Of a DNA stretch of 64,000 nucleotides, positions 44,127 to 52,315 are shown piece by piece (the stretch's first letter is position 1; each line of letters opens with the position of its first letter). The translations under genes and the position numbers were made by a program. The stretch covers positions 1,922,001-1,986,000 of the forward strand of contig OY970164.1 of assembly GCA_963706555.1 (NCBI GenBank), read 5' to 3'. A model generated the notes under the pieces. It was not told the origin of the DNA. It worked only from the letters and a program-made list of their open reading frames with translations, and ran no database searches. The DNA comes from Bog-473 sp963706555 (GTDB lineage: Bacteria; Actinomycetota; Acidimicrobiia; Acidimicrobiales; RAAP-2).

Positions 44127-44752
44127 ATGCGGCGAGAGCGGTGCGTCATGCTCCCCTACAACTGCACGGGCAGCGCGTCATGTTGCGGCCTCTCACCGAG
44201 CATGACTTCGACGAGTGGCACGAGGTGCGGACCCGCTGCGGCGCATGGCTCCTCCGCTGGGAGCCTCGCCCGAAGGGGGCACCGCAGCCATCGGAGGACC
44301 GACCGAGCTTCGCCGCACGCTGTGGCATCCGCGAGCGGGAACGACACCTCGGAAGCGGCTACGGGTTCGGTATCTTCGTGGGCGAACGCTTCGCCGGCGA
44401 AGTGACGTTGTCGTCCATTCAGCGGGGGCCGTTCCAGAGCGGGTGCATCGGTTACTGGATCGATGAGGCGTTGGCCGGGCGAGGATTCGTCCCCGAGTCC
44501 GTGGTAATCACGCTCCGGTTCGCCTTCGAGGCGATCTCGCTGCACCGGGTGGAGATCTCGATCATCCCGCGCAACACGGCGAGCCGCCGCGTCGTCGAGA
44601 AGCTGGGGATCCGCCAGGAGGGGATCGCCGAGCGCTTCCTCGAGATCGACGGCGTGTGGGAGGACCATGTGCGCTACGGCATCACCTCCGAGGAATGGGC
44701 GGTCCGTGAGCCGGAGCTGGCGCGGGAGTGGCTGCTCCCCTCGAACAGTTAG
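44123..44752 (+). CDS. RimJ-type GNAT N-acetyltransferase
   Basis: 209 residues. GNAT fold with VMLRPLTEHDFDEWHEV at the start, IGYWIDEALAGRGFVPESV near 112 (acetyl-CoA loop) and NTASRRVVEKLGIRQEGI near 152, as in ribosomal-protein Ala acetyltransferases. ATG overlaps the aminotransferase stop (ATGA). Its 3' end overlaps the convergent epimerase by 4 nt. Confidence 0.85.
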   Translation: MNAARAVRHAPLQLHGQRVMLRPLTEHDFDEWHEVRTRCGAWLLRWEPRPKGAPQPSEDRPSFAARCGIRERERHLGSGYGFGIFVGERFAGEVTLSSIQRGPFQSGCIGYWIDEALAGRGFVPESVVITLRFAFEAISLHRVEISIIPRNTASRRVVEKLGIRQEGIAERFLEIDGVWEDHVRYGITSEEWAVREPELAREWLLPSNS

Positions 44753-45786
44753 CCCTCGGACCGTCCGAGTACCGATGGTGAATGGGCGAAGAACTGTTCG
44801 ACGTCGTGCTCGTAGGTATAGGTCGATCCGGCCCTGCCGGCAGCGCGGCGCAACCGGCGCTCGGCGATGAAGCTCTCGACCGCCCCGACACTGGTGGCCC
44901 GGTAGGCGAAGCCGGTGGCGGTCAGCCGGCTGGTGTCGACACCGCGTCCGTACCGCAGGAGATCCTCGAGCTCGGGTGGGAGATCGAACAGGCGCGCCAG
45001 GGGGCGAATCTTCAAAGGTCGGTAGGGGGAGAGCGGCCAGCGATGGGTGCCGCAGATGGCGGCCACCTCGCTCCACGGCAACCGACCCTCTCCCGCCACG
45101 TTGTAGAGGCCGGGGATGCCGCCACGGGTGACATGGAGGAGCGCCCGTACGACATCCGCTTCCTCGACGAACTGCACGAGCGGGTCGAAGCCGAAGATGG
45201 AGGGGCACAAGGGTCGTGAGAGGTTCCGGCTGATGGCGGTGCTCAGATGCGGTCCGAGCACATTGGCGAAGCGCAGCACAGTGATCAGCGTGGACGGATT
45301 GTCATCGGCGAAGTCCCGGACCAGGCCTTCGGCCTCGAGGAGCGTTCGTTCGACGTCGTGGCGGACCGGGCTCGCACGCGGCGTGTCCTCGTGGAACGTG
45401 TTGGGGTCCCGGGCCGACGAGCCGTACACGAGCGTCGAGGACTTCACGACGATGTGCCGCACCGAAGAGCCGCTGGCACCGGCTGCAGCGAGGAGGTTCA
45501 TCGTCCCGATGACGTTGGTCTCGTGGAGGGCGCGGGCAGAGAGGCGCTTCGAATTCGTCACCATGAAGGTGTGGATGATCGTGTCGACCCGTGTCGCCTT
45601 CACGATGCGATTGAGGATCGAGTAGTTCGCGTCGGCGCGCACGAACTCCGCCCGCTCGAAGGGCACGGTCGGGGCGTGCGCACCCATGCCGAGGATCACC
45701 GCCATGCTGGGATCCTGTTCGAGGGCCTGGATCATCCGGCCGCCCCAGAACGTGTCGGCGCCGGTCACGAGAACGCGATGCTGCAC
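44749..45786 (-). CDS. NAD-dependent epimerase/dehydratase (Rv0501-like)
   Basis: 345 residues of the extended SDR fold. VLVTGADTFWGGRM at 5-18 is a modified Gly motif; VKSSTLVYGSS near 113 holds the active-site Ser/Tyr region. The usual YxxxK is not clear: HDVERTLLEAE occupies that place. The pairing with the following acyltransferase matches mycobacterial Rv0501-Rv0502, linked there to envelope lipids. GTG start. Confidence 0.8.
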   Translation of the reverse strand: MQHRVLVTGADTFWGGRMIQALEQDPSMAVILGMGAHAPTVPFERAEFVRADANYSILNRIVKATRVDTIIHTFMVTNSKRLSARALHETNVIGTMNLLAAAGASGSSVRHIVVKSSTLVYGSSARDPNTFHEDTPRASPVRHDVERTLLEAEGLVRDFADDNPSTLITVLRFANVLGPHLSTAISRNLSRPLCPSIFGFDPLVQFVEEADVVRALLHVTRGGIPGLYNVAGEGRLPWSEVAAICGTHRWPLSPYRPLKIRPLARLFDLPPELEDLLRYGRGVDTSRLTATGFAYRATSVGAVESFIAERRLRRAAGRAGSTYTYEHDVEQFFAHSPSVLGRSEG

Positions 45787-45799
45787 GGCTCGGTCGCCC

Positions 45800-46678
45800 T
45801 CAGCCGAACCACACGCTGCGGCGGACGCGCAGCATGTCGTAGACGGTCTGTTGGATCAGGTCGCGGATTCGTTCGCTTTCCTCCATCACCCGGCTCTTCG
45901 AGTAGCGCTCTTGGTCAGGCGGCACATCGAACGAGATGGGATCGAGGACCCGCAGGTTGAACTTCGCCGGCAGGGGCACCACGTAGCCGAGTGGGCCGGC
46001 GACCATGACGTTGGCGGTGACCGGGAAGTACGGGAGCCCGAGCACCTTGGCGAGGGCGGGCAGGCGGAAGAGGATCGGCATCGTCTCTTCCGAACCTGTC
46101 ACGGCGATGGGCACCACGGGCACCCCGGCGCGCATGGCGATCTCGACGAAGCCACCGCGGCCGAAGCGACGGAGCTGGTAGCGATCGCTGAACGATTTGG
46201 AGGTCCCCTTGGTGCCTTCGGGAAAGTCGAGCACCAGTTGGGCCTGCTCTTTGAGGAGACGGTACGCGTTCGCCGGTCGAGCCGAGACGCCCCCGCCGCG
46301 GGCCCAGAGGGTGCCGACGACGGGCAGTGTGCGGAAGAAATGGTCGGCCAGACCGTAGACGGGGCGACCGAGCTCCTTTTCGATCCCATGCATGATCACC
46401 GGTGCATCCGAAGGGATGGCCCCGGCGTGGTTCCCCACGAGGAGCGCGCCACCGTGTGCGGGGATTTTCTCCAACCCTTCCCACTCGACGCGGAACCACT
46501 TCGAGTAGACCGGTTCGTACACGGATCTGGCCAACGAACGAAAGCGCTCCGAGCGGCCCCACTCGTCCACATCGGAGAGCCTGACGTTTTCCTTCCCAAG
46601 GTGCTCGCCGGGGATCCGGATCGGCACCACGGCCGTGCTCCTCTTCGCCTCCGCGGTCACCGGACTGTGGTCGGTCAC
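45800..46678 (-). CDS. PlsC-like lysophospholipid/lipid acyltransferase
   Basis: 292 residues. The acyltransferase block is LLVGNHAGAIPSDAPV near 80 (catalytic His and Asp), followed by PEGTKGTSKSFSDRY near 155 and VVPIAVTGSEETMPILF near 190. It resembles the Rv0502 family, acting on glycerolipid or glycolipid acceptors at the membrane. GTG start; 13 nt upstream of the epimerase gene in the same operon. Confidence 0.88.
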   Translation of the reverse strand: MTDHSPVTAEAKRSTAVVPIRIPGEHLGKENVRLSDVDEWGRSERFRSLARSVYEPVYSKWFRVEWEGLEKIPAHGGALLVGNHAGAIPSDAPVIMHGIEKELGRPVYGLADHFFRTLPVVGTLWARGGGVSARPANAYRLLKEQAQLVLDFPEGTKGTSKSFSDRYQLRRFGRGGFVEIAMRAGVPVVPIAVTGSEETMPILFRLPALAKVLGLPYFPVTANVMVAGPLGYVVPLPAKFNLRVLDPISFDVPPDQERYSKSRVMEESERIRDLIQQTVYDMLRVRRSVWFG

Positions 46679-46697
46679 CGCGCCATGGTAGCGAGGC

Positions 46698-47828
46698 TCA
46701 GCTCCTGGGCCTTTTTGCGGCGACGGCGACCGGAGGTGCCACCCGGATCTCAGGGTCGACGAGGTCGCCCCGGCACCACACGCGCAAGGGGGCCATTTCG
46801 GACAGCTGCGTCACGGTGAGCGCGGAGCGTTCGGGTATCGCCCCCTCGCAGTAAGAGGTGATCCAGCTCGTGGCCGCCTCAATCTGCGCCTCGCTCATCT
46901 GCGGGCACAACACCAGGAGCCGCCCGTCGTCCGTCTCGAGGACGGGAAACCATGGAGCGAGGGTCGTGCAGAGGATGTCGAGCGACGGCGGCCTGCCTGC
47001 GCCCGGGACTGGCGCGGCGGACAGCGTGACCGTGAGGGTCGGAACCGGAGGCGCCCACGCCGCGCCCCGGCCGGCCCGGACCACGTCGCGCGCCATGGAG
47101 CGAGCGTCCTTCAACGGCCGTATCTGGCTTCCCTTGACGCGCATCCACCGGACGGGGATCTCTGCGATGCTGAAGCCGAGTCGGCGAGCGAGGGACAAGA
47201 CCTCGACGTCGAAGGCGAAGCGTTCGGTGACAGAACAGTGGAAGAGCAACTTGGCCACCGGCGCACGGAAGGCTTTGAAGCCGCACTGGGTATCGTCGAG
47301 CGACACTCGGGTAAGGGTGTTCACCAATCGGTTGAAGGCCCGGTTCATGATCGAACGTCGGAGACTGGGGCGATTCACTGACGCACCCAGTGCGGAGCGA
47401 GAGCCGATGGCGATGCTCGACTCGTGCAGGGCGCGCGTGAACCGGGGTGTCTGCGCGGGGTCGATCGCCATGTCGGCGTCGGCGAACGCTATGAGCGGAG
47501 CGCCGGCCGCGGCCACTCCCGCCCGCACGGCTCCGCCCTTCCCACGGTTCTGCGTCAGCCTGATGTGCTGGACGTGGGGAAAGGGGGCGAAGAGGGTCCG
47601 GGCGACCGGGGTCGTGTCATCGGTGCTGCCGTCGTCGACCACGACGAACTCGGTGGTCTCCACGTCGATGGCGCCACCGTCAATGGCGTCGAGAAGACGG
47701 GAGACTCCGGCCTCGAGGCGCGTCGCTTCGTTGTACGCGGGAATGACGACGGAGAGCTTCAAGTGGGTCGACCACAGGGTGGAGGAGCCGACAGCCTCCT
47801 CGCTCCCGTTCATGCACCCATTCTCCAC
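46698..47828 (-). CDS. GT2 glycosyltransferase, dolichyl-phosphate-sugar synthase type
   Basis: 376 residues. KLSVVIPAYNEATRLEAGVS at 23-42, VVVDDGSTDDT near 63, QNRGKGGAVRAG near 93, FADADMAID near 113 (DxD) and DTQCGFKAFR near 178, all typical of dolichyl/polyprenyl-phosphate glucosyl- or mannosyltransferases. No C-terminal membrane helices. An extra C-terminal domain of about 120 residues is unrecognised. Start GTG 47828 or ATG 47813. Confidence 0.88.
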   Translation of the reverse strand: MENGCMNGSEEAVGSSTLWSTHLKLSVVIPAYNEATRLEAGVSRLLDAIDGGAIDVETTEFVVVDDGSTDDTTPVARTLFAPFPHVQHIRLTQNRGKGGAVRAGVAAAGAPLIAFADADMAIDPAQTPRFTRALHESSIAIGSRSALGASVNRPSLRRSIMNRAFNRLVNTLTRVSLDDTQCGFKAFRAPVAKLLFHCSVTERFAFDVEVLSLARRLGFSIAEIPVRWMRVKGSQIRPLKDARSMARDVVRAGRGAAWAPPVPTLTVTLSAAPVPGAGRPPSLDILCTTLAPWFPVLETDDGRLLVLCPQMSEAQIEAATSWITSYCEGAIPERSALTVTQLSEMAPLRVWCRGDLVDPEIRVAPPVAVAAKRPRS

Positions 47829-47867
47829 TGCCCGTCCCTGTTTTACGAGTCGGGCTCGGCGGGGCGC

Positions 47868-49151
47868 TTACGGACGGCCGGCACCGATGAGCCCGGTCGT
47901 GAAGATGGGCGAATACGAGACCGTCGCCCCGGTGAACGGGGCTTGGATCACTGTGGCGGTGCCGTAAGGGCCGGATCCGGCGTACATCACGACGTGGTCG
48001 ACCTGGTCGTCAGCGTCGAGGTTGTAGTAGAAGAGCAGGTCACCGGGTTCGAGCGCACCCAATGAGACGTGGGTCAGGGCCGGCCACTGCACCTCGGTGG
48101 TGCGCGGGATGGACACTCCCGCCTGCCGCCAGGCCCATTGGACGAGGCCCGAGCAGTCGAACCCTTGCGACGGGCTGGCGCCTCCGAAGACGTAGGGCAC
48201 GCCCAGCTGCGACTCTGCGGCACGGACGACCGCCAGCTGTTGCGCAGTCCCTGCGCCCGTGCCGCCGACCGTGCCCGAGTAGTTCGTGGGCCCTCCCGCC
48301 TGGTTGGCGGCGGTGGTCGCAGCCGCACCACTCGCCGCTCCGCCGACAGTCTGGGCCACCGTGGTCGCGGCCTGCGCGGCTGCGGCGGCTCTCTGGCGCT
48401 GCGCGGCGGTTGCGGCCTGCGCGGCCGCACGTGCCTCCTGCGCTGCTTCTTCCACTGCAGCCTGTGCCACTTCCTGTGCCAGCTGGCCCTGGACCTGGCT
48501 CAGTGTCGACTTGGTGGCGGCAGCCTCCTGCTGGTTGGCCGCGGCCAGCGCCTTGGCCTGTGAGGCCTGACTCTGGGCCTGGGACGCGAGGGTCTCCTCT
48601 TGGGTCTTCTGCGAAACGAGGCTGGCCTCGGAGGTTCGCAACGCGTCTCTGGCCTTGGCGAGGTTGCCGACGATCTGCAGGGTGTACTGGTTCCGCGCCG
48701 CGCCCATCGTGGCGGACGAGGAGAAGAGCGCGGCGTAGTTCGATTGTGGCGTGCCATAGATGTAGGCCTTGACCGCGTCATTGGCCAGGTGCTTGCGGTC
48801 TATCGCCACTTGTGCCTTGGTCTGTGTGATCTTCGTGGTGATCGTCTGCAGAGCGCTCTGCGCGTTCTGCAAGTTCTGGACCGCGGTGTCGTACTGATCG
48901 TCAAGGGCCGATGTCGCTTGCTCCTCCTTGTTCAGTGTGGCTTCGATCGCGGCCACCTTCGACTTCGCGGCGTTGATCTGGGATTGATTCGGGGCCGGTC
49001 CTGGAGTGGTCGTCGGCGTTGTCGATCCGACAGCTCCTGCCGCGGTCGCGGAGAATTCGGCGAACCCGAGCATGGTGACGACAAGCGCGCCACGAGCGAA
49101 GAGCCCGCGTCGAGTTGGGCGTCCAGTGTTCCGACAATGCACTGATGACAC
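47868..49151 (-). CDS. secreted NlpC/P60 peptidoglycan endopeptidase
   Basis: 427 residues. Twin-Arg-containing leader (PTRRGLFARGALVVTMLGFA), Thr/Pro linker, long coiled coil (about 55-260, ending in an Ala/Gln-rich stretch), then NlpC/P60: PYVFGGASPSQGFDCSGLVQ (catalytic Cys), and HVVMYAGSG (catalytic His). This is the RipA/CwlO arrangement for cell separation. GTG 49151 is chosen because TACTGT lies 7 nt upstream; the frame is open to 49235. Confidence 0.9.
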   Translation of the reverse strand: MSSVHCRNTGRPTRRGLFARGALVVTMLGFAEFSATAAGAVGSTTPTTTPGPAPNQSQINAAKSKVAAIEATLNKEEQATSALDDQYDTAVQNLQNAQSALQTITTKITQTKAQVAIDRKHLANDAVKAYIYGTPQSNYAALFSSSATMGAARNQYTLQIVGNLAKARDALRTSEASLVSQKTQEETLASQAQSQASQAKALAAANQQEAAATKSTLSQVQGQLAQEVAQAAVEEAAQEARAAAQAATAAQRQRAAAAAQAATTVAQTVGGAASGAAATTAANQAGGPTNYSGTVGGTGAGTAQQLAVVRAAESQLGVPYVFGGASPSQGFDCSGLVQWAWRQAGVSIPRTTEVQWPALTHVSLGALEPGDLLFYYNLDADDQVDHVVMYAGSGPYGTATVIQAPFTGATVSYSPIFTTGLIGAGRP

Positions 49152-49158
49152 AGGAGAA

Positions 49159-49164
49159 ACAGTA
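49159..49164 (-). promoter_or_regulatory. -10 box of the NlpC/P60 gene
   Basis: TACTGT on the minus strand, 7 nt before GTG 49151, in the divergent promoter region shared with the carboxylesterase. Confidence 0.45.
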
Positions 49165-49205
49165 ACCCCTTGGTTGCAGCGACAGGGAACACGATGTTCG
49201 GTTCG

Positions 49206-49224
49206 CGGTTGCGACACGGTTGCA
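49206..49224 (+). repeat. operator-like direct repeat, copy 1
   Basis: CGGTTGCGACACGGTTGCA contains two CGGTTGC half-sites 11 bp apart. A copy with one difference is at 52085-52103. It lies between the divergent NlpC/P60 and carboxylesterase genes. Confidence 0.6.
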
Positions 49225-49262
49225 CGTGGCGCCAATTCGGCTACCGATACTCCGGGTTGTGG

Positions 49263-49292
49263 TTGACCCCGACCGGAAACACTTCATATGGT
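49263..49292 (+). promoter_or_regulatory. carboxylesterase promoter
   Basis: TTGACC (49263-49268), an 18-nt spacer and TATGGT (49287-49292), then 7 nt to ATG 49300. A near-consensus housekeeping promoter giving a leaderless mRNA. Confidence 0.65.
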
Positions 49293-49299
49293 GCTACGG

Positions 49300-50868
49300 A
49301 TGGATGGCGTCGTCACGGTGGGCGGAGGGCGGATCCGCGGGGTGTGGCGAGAAGATCAGTGGTCATTCTCAGGGATCCCGTACGCCCGGGCACCGGAGGG
49401 ACCTTTGCGATGGCGACCCCCGCAACCCCCGCTGCCGTGGGAAGGCGTGCGCGATGCGTCCTCGTTCGGGCCGATCGCGCCCCAGATCGTGGCAGCCGGC
49501 GGCATTGCGAGCCCTTCGGACCCGGAGGCTGGAGATGTACGGAGCGAAGACTGCCTGACGCTCAACATCTGGAGCCGTGCCATTCCCGAGAATCCCACGG
49601 TGACGCCAGGACTCGGGCGTCCTGTCATGGTGTGGCTCCACGGCGGTGGATTCACGTCGGGCAGCGGGTCCGTCTTCCTGTACCGGGGCGATCATCTGGT
49701 TCGCAACGGCGACGTCGTTGTCGTCACGATCAACTACCGCCTGGGTGCGCTCGGGTTTCTCGGGCACCGGGCGTTGGATGACCCGAGCGGTTACATCGGG
49801 AACTGGGGGCTCCACGACCAGATCGCCGCGTTGCAGTGGGTGCACGACAACATCGCGCAGTTCGGGGGTGACGCCGCCAACGTCACCCTGTTCGGTGAGT
49901 CAGCAGGTGGATTCAGCGTCGCGGCACTGATGGGAGCGCCCTCGTCGGCCGGCCTGTTCCACCGCGCCATCGTGCAGAGCGGTGGTGTGCATGTGCACTC
50001 CGTCGACGAAGCCGAGCGTGTCGCTGATCGCCTGGCCGCGGCGCTCGGCGTGACGGCGTGCACGCGCGAGGCATTGGAACCCGTTCCCTTCGCGGACCTC
50101 CTGGCGGCGACAGAAGAGATAGCGAAGCGCCGGCCCGATCCCGGCTTGATCCCCTTGCCGTTCCTTCCGGTCGTCGACGGCGCCTTCTTCCCGCGGCACC
50201 CACTCGACGCAGTGGGTTGCGGCGAGGCTGCGGGCATCGATCTGCTCGTCGGCACGAACCGTGACGAGTTGGCACTCTTCGGGCTCGGGCGGCCCGAACT
50301 CTCCGCGCTCGATGACGAAAGCCTGGTGCGCTGGGTGAGCAATGCTGCGCCGGACATCCCGAGCGGTGCCGTGATCGGACAGTATCGAAGCGTTCGAGAG
50401 ACCCGGTCCGAAGGGGTCGATCCCCGGTCGCTCATGATCGCCCTCGGGAGTGACGGCGTCTTCCGTTGGCCCAGCCTCCAGCTTGCCGCGGCCCAAGCGG
50501 CACAAGGTGCCCGCGCGTACGTCTATCTCTTCGAGTGGGAATCCCCCGCCTTCGGCGGGGTGTTGGGTGCTTGCCATGCGCTCGAGCTCCCGTTCGTCTT
50601 CGGAGTGGTGGACGTCCCGGCCGTGCAGATGTTCACGGGGCCGGGCATCGAGGTGGAGCAGCTGTCGGTCCAGATGCAGCAGGCGTGGCTCGCCTTCGCT
50701 GCGACGGGGGATCCGACCCGGGCCGAGCTGGAATGGCCGCGGTGGGAGCCAGCCCAGCGGTCCACCATGGTCTTCGGCCCGCGGACCGCCGCCGTCGACG
50801 GACCCCGCAACGAGGAGTTGTCGATCTGGGAGCGGTACCGGCCGTTACGCGCCACGTCGCCTGCCTGA
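49300..50868 (+). CDS. type B carboxylesterase
   Basis: 522 residues of the cholinesterase-like fold. GIPYARAPEGPLRWRPP near 26, oxyanion WLHGGGF near 112, nucleophile TLFGESAGGFSV near 198 and a C-terminal His in CHALELPFVFG near 425. No signal peptide, so probably cytoplasmic. ATG 49300 is preferred over ATG 49288 because the latter lies inside the -10 box. A rare TTA codon occurs near the 3' end (RPLRATS). Confidence 0.88.
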   Translation: MDGVVTVGGGRIRGVWREDQWSFSGIPYARAPEGPLRWRPPQPPLPWEGVRDASSFGPIAPQIVAAGGIASPSDPEAGDVRSEDCLTLNIWSRAIPENPTVTPGLGRPVMVWLHGGGFTSGSGSVFLYRGDHLVRNGDVVVVTINYRLGALGFLGHRALDDPSGYIGNWGLHDQIAALQWVHDNIAQFGGDAANVTLFGESAGGFSVAALMGAPSSAGLFHRAIVQSGGVHVHSVDEAERVADRLAAALGVTACTREALEPVPFADLLAATEEIAKRRPDPGLIPLPFLPVVDGAFFPRHPLDAVGCGEAAGIDLLVGTNRDELALFGLGRPELSALDDESLVRWVSNAAPDIPSGAVIGQYRSVRETRSEGVDPRSLMIALGSDGVFRWPSLQLAAAQAAQGARAYVYLFEWESPAFGGVLGACHALELPFVFGVVDVPAVQMFTGPGIEVEQLSVQMQQAWLAFAATGDPTRAELEWPRWEPAQRSTMVFGPRTAAVDGPRNEELSIWERYRPLRATSPA

Positions 50869-50875
50869 GGACTGC

Positions 50876-51088
50876 TCAGGGCCGCTGGCAGAAGACGTGC
50901 CACCCGACGAGCCACCAGGCCGCCACGAAGAGAAACCGCGACAACCACGAAGAAAGGACCCACCGGACGACGTTCCCCGGACCGACGAGTGGCCGAGCGG
51001 AGACGGCCAGGACCGACAGCCATCCGAGCGCGCCGGCCGCGATCACCCACCACACGACCAGACCAGGTTCGATCGCGAGGGTCCTCAT
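50876..51088 (-). CDS. small membrane protein
   Basis: 70 residues with two membrane helices (LVVWWVIAAGALGWLSVLAV and FLFVAAWWLVGWHVF). ATG 51088 overlaps the stop of the upstream membrane gene (ATGA), so the two are co-translated partners. The pattern of a conserved Trp-rich pair is seen in other actinobacteria, without known function. Confidence 0.6.
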   Translation of the reverse strand: MRTLAIEPGLVVWWVIAAGALGWLSVLAVSARPLVGPGNVVRWVLSSWLSRFLFVAAWWLVGWHVFCQRP

Positions 51089-51519
51089 CGGCGCGGCTCG
51101 TTGCGCCACCCGGCCACTGCGTACGCTCCCACCACCAGCCATGCGGCGAAGAGGAGGCCTCGGCCAACGGGGTGACGGGTCACATGGCCGACCAGAGTGC
51201 TCAGCGTGGGGAACGAAGGTGACTGGACGACGAAACTACACAGGTCCCAACCGATGACTCCTGCGATGACGACCGACCACGCAAGAAGGGAGATGCGGTC
51301 CTCCCCTGATCGGCCTCGCCACCCCCGCGCGACCCGGAGCGTTCCCGCGGCCCAGGCACGCGTGGTCCGCCGTTGACGTCGCCAACCGAGGACGAACATG
51401 GTCGCGACGGCACCTGCCCCAATCAGTTTGACGCTCAGGTGCGCCCCCAGGGAATCGCGCGACAGCTCCCCTTGCCAGACGGAGAGCCAGATGGCAGCGG
51501 CGCAAAGAAGTGCGGCCAC
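51085..51519 (-). CDS. membrane protein, partner of the adjacent small protein
   Basis: 144 residues, GTG start. Hydrophobic segments near 1-15, 29-47, 74-92 and 117-137, the last (GRGLLFAAWLVVGAYAVAGW) echoing the end of its downstream partner. No family is recognised. It reads away from the tRNA at 51669. Confidence 0.6.
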   Translation of the reverse strand: MAALLCAAAIWLSVWQGELSRDSLGAHLSVKLIGAGAVATMFVLGWRRQRRTTRAWAAGTLRVARGWRGRSGEDRISLLAWSVVIAGVIGWDLCSFVVQSPSFPTLSTLVGHVTRHPVGRGLLFAAWLVVGAYAVAGWRNEPRR

Positions 51520-51668
51520 GGCGAAGGAGAGGCGCCTCGCCTTCCGGAGCCGGCGATCGTCCGAGTCACAACTGTGGAGGAGAAGTGGAGCTACACCATC
51601 AGCGTACCGAGGGAGGGGCGTCGGTGCGCGATCAGCGGCTTATGATCTCGTCACCACAGAGCAGTCTC

Positions 51669-51742
51669 GGGGGCGTAGCCCAATTGGCAGAGGCAGGGCG
51701 CTTAAACCGCCTCCAGTGAGGGTTCGAGTCCCTCCGTCCCCA
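51669..51742 (+). tRNA. tRNA with UAA anticodon (Leu codon UUA), atypical short variable loop
   Basis: A 74-nt cloverleaf: acceptor GGGGGCG/CGTCCCC, 3-bp D stem GCC/GGC with an 11-nt loop, anticodon stem GGGCG/CGCCT with loop CTTAAAC (anticodon TAA), 5-nt variable loop, T arm GAGGG-TTCGAGT-CCCTC, discriminator A. The anticodon implies Leu(UUA), but bacterial tRNA-Leu is class II with a long variable arm, which is absent here. The A73 discriminator fits Leu. CCA is not templated beyond CA. Confidence 0.75.
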
Positions 51743-52138
51743 CTTCAAACCTCCGTCACCACCACATTGTGTCGGTCCCCGACGCAGGACTGCTCCGGCA
51801 TGGACGAGACGGAACCCTTTCTGCAGAAGGCTCGTGATCGGCACCATGGTGCACCCGGGTCCGCGGTTGCGGGGAGGTGGCAGGTTGGGAGCTCACCGCG
51901 GGGTGGACGAAACCACGGTCGAGCTGTCGCCCGAAGGGCGGCCTCGGGACCGTCGGCAGCAGAGCCGCCGGATTTTGCCCAAATTGCGGTATTTCGGGTG
52001 GCCCGGCGAGCGCTGGGTGAACCACGGTCCTTCGTGACACGTGCCGTCACGGTCACGATTCGGGAGTGTGGAGGAACCCGGGCCCGGTTGCGACGCGGTT
52101 GCAGTTTGGTTGGCGTCGGCAGGGACCTGCAACAGCCC
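51743..52138. other. non-coding region before the riboswitch promoter
   Basis: About 400 bp. Frames present have no protein-like signature. Near its end is the repeated operator-like motif (52085-52103). I see no other structured element. Confidence 0.5.
52085..52103 (+). repeat. operator-like direct repeat, copy 2
   Basis: CGGTTGCGACGCGGTTGCA, 18 of 19 identical to 49206-49224. It lies 36 bp before the -35 box of the riboswitch transcript. Confidence 0.6.
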
Positions 52139-52167
52139 TTGACTTGTGACATGCAAAAGATCAGTGT
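52139..52167 (+). promoter_or_regulatory. promoter of the c-di-GMP riboswitch transcript
   Basis: TTGACT (52139-52144), a 17-nt spacer and CAGTGT (52162-52167). The expected start at about 52174 lies just before the aptamer. Confidence 0.5.
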
Positions 52168-52179
52168 CAATTTTCGGAA

Positions 52180-52256
52180 GCAATCGAAGAGGCAAACCGC
52201 TCGTGAGAGTGGGACGCAAAGCTACGGAACTCACTGAGTTCGCCGGGCCGCCGAAA
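52180..52256 (+). ncRNA. cyclic-di-GMP-I riboswitch (GEMM)
   Basis: The core reads GGCAAACC (52191-52198), a hairpin GCTCGTGAGAGT with a GTGA tetraloop, GGGACGCAAAGC (52211-52222), a second hairpin with perfect arms GAACTC/GAGTTC (52228-52233, 52237-52242), then GGGCCGCCGAA (52245-52255). These match the invariant GEMM-I blocks, including the GNRA tetraloop and the GACGCAAAGC strand that contacts c-di-GMP. It lies 60 nt before the DUF1360 gene. The 3' strand CCGCCGA can alternatively pair with TCGGCGG at 52296-52302, next to the ribosome site. Confidence 0.9.
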
Positions 52257-52295
52257 GAACGCGATCTGCAGCACTGACTTTCCGCGCCCCGTTTC

Positions 52296-52311
52296 TCGGC
52301 GGTTGAAAGGG
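52296..52311 (+). promoter_or_regulatory. expression platform and ribosome site of the riboswitch
   Basis: TCGGCGG (52296-52302) is complementary to the aptamer 3' strand CCGCCGA (52248-52254); GAAAGGG (52305-52311) just downstream is the likely Shine-Dalgarno for ATG 52316. Mutually exclusive pairing would connect ligand binding to translation. The sign of control cannot be deduced. Confidence 0.5.
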
Positions 52312-52315
52312 CAAC

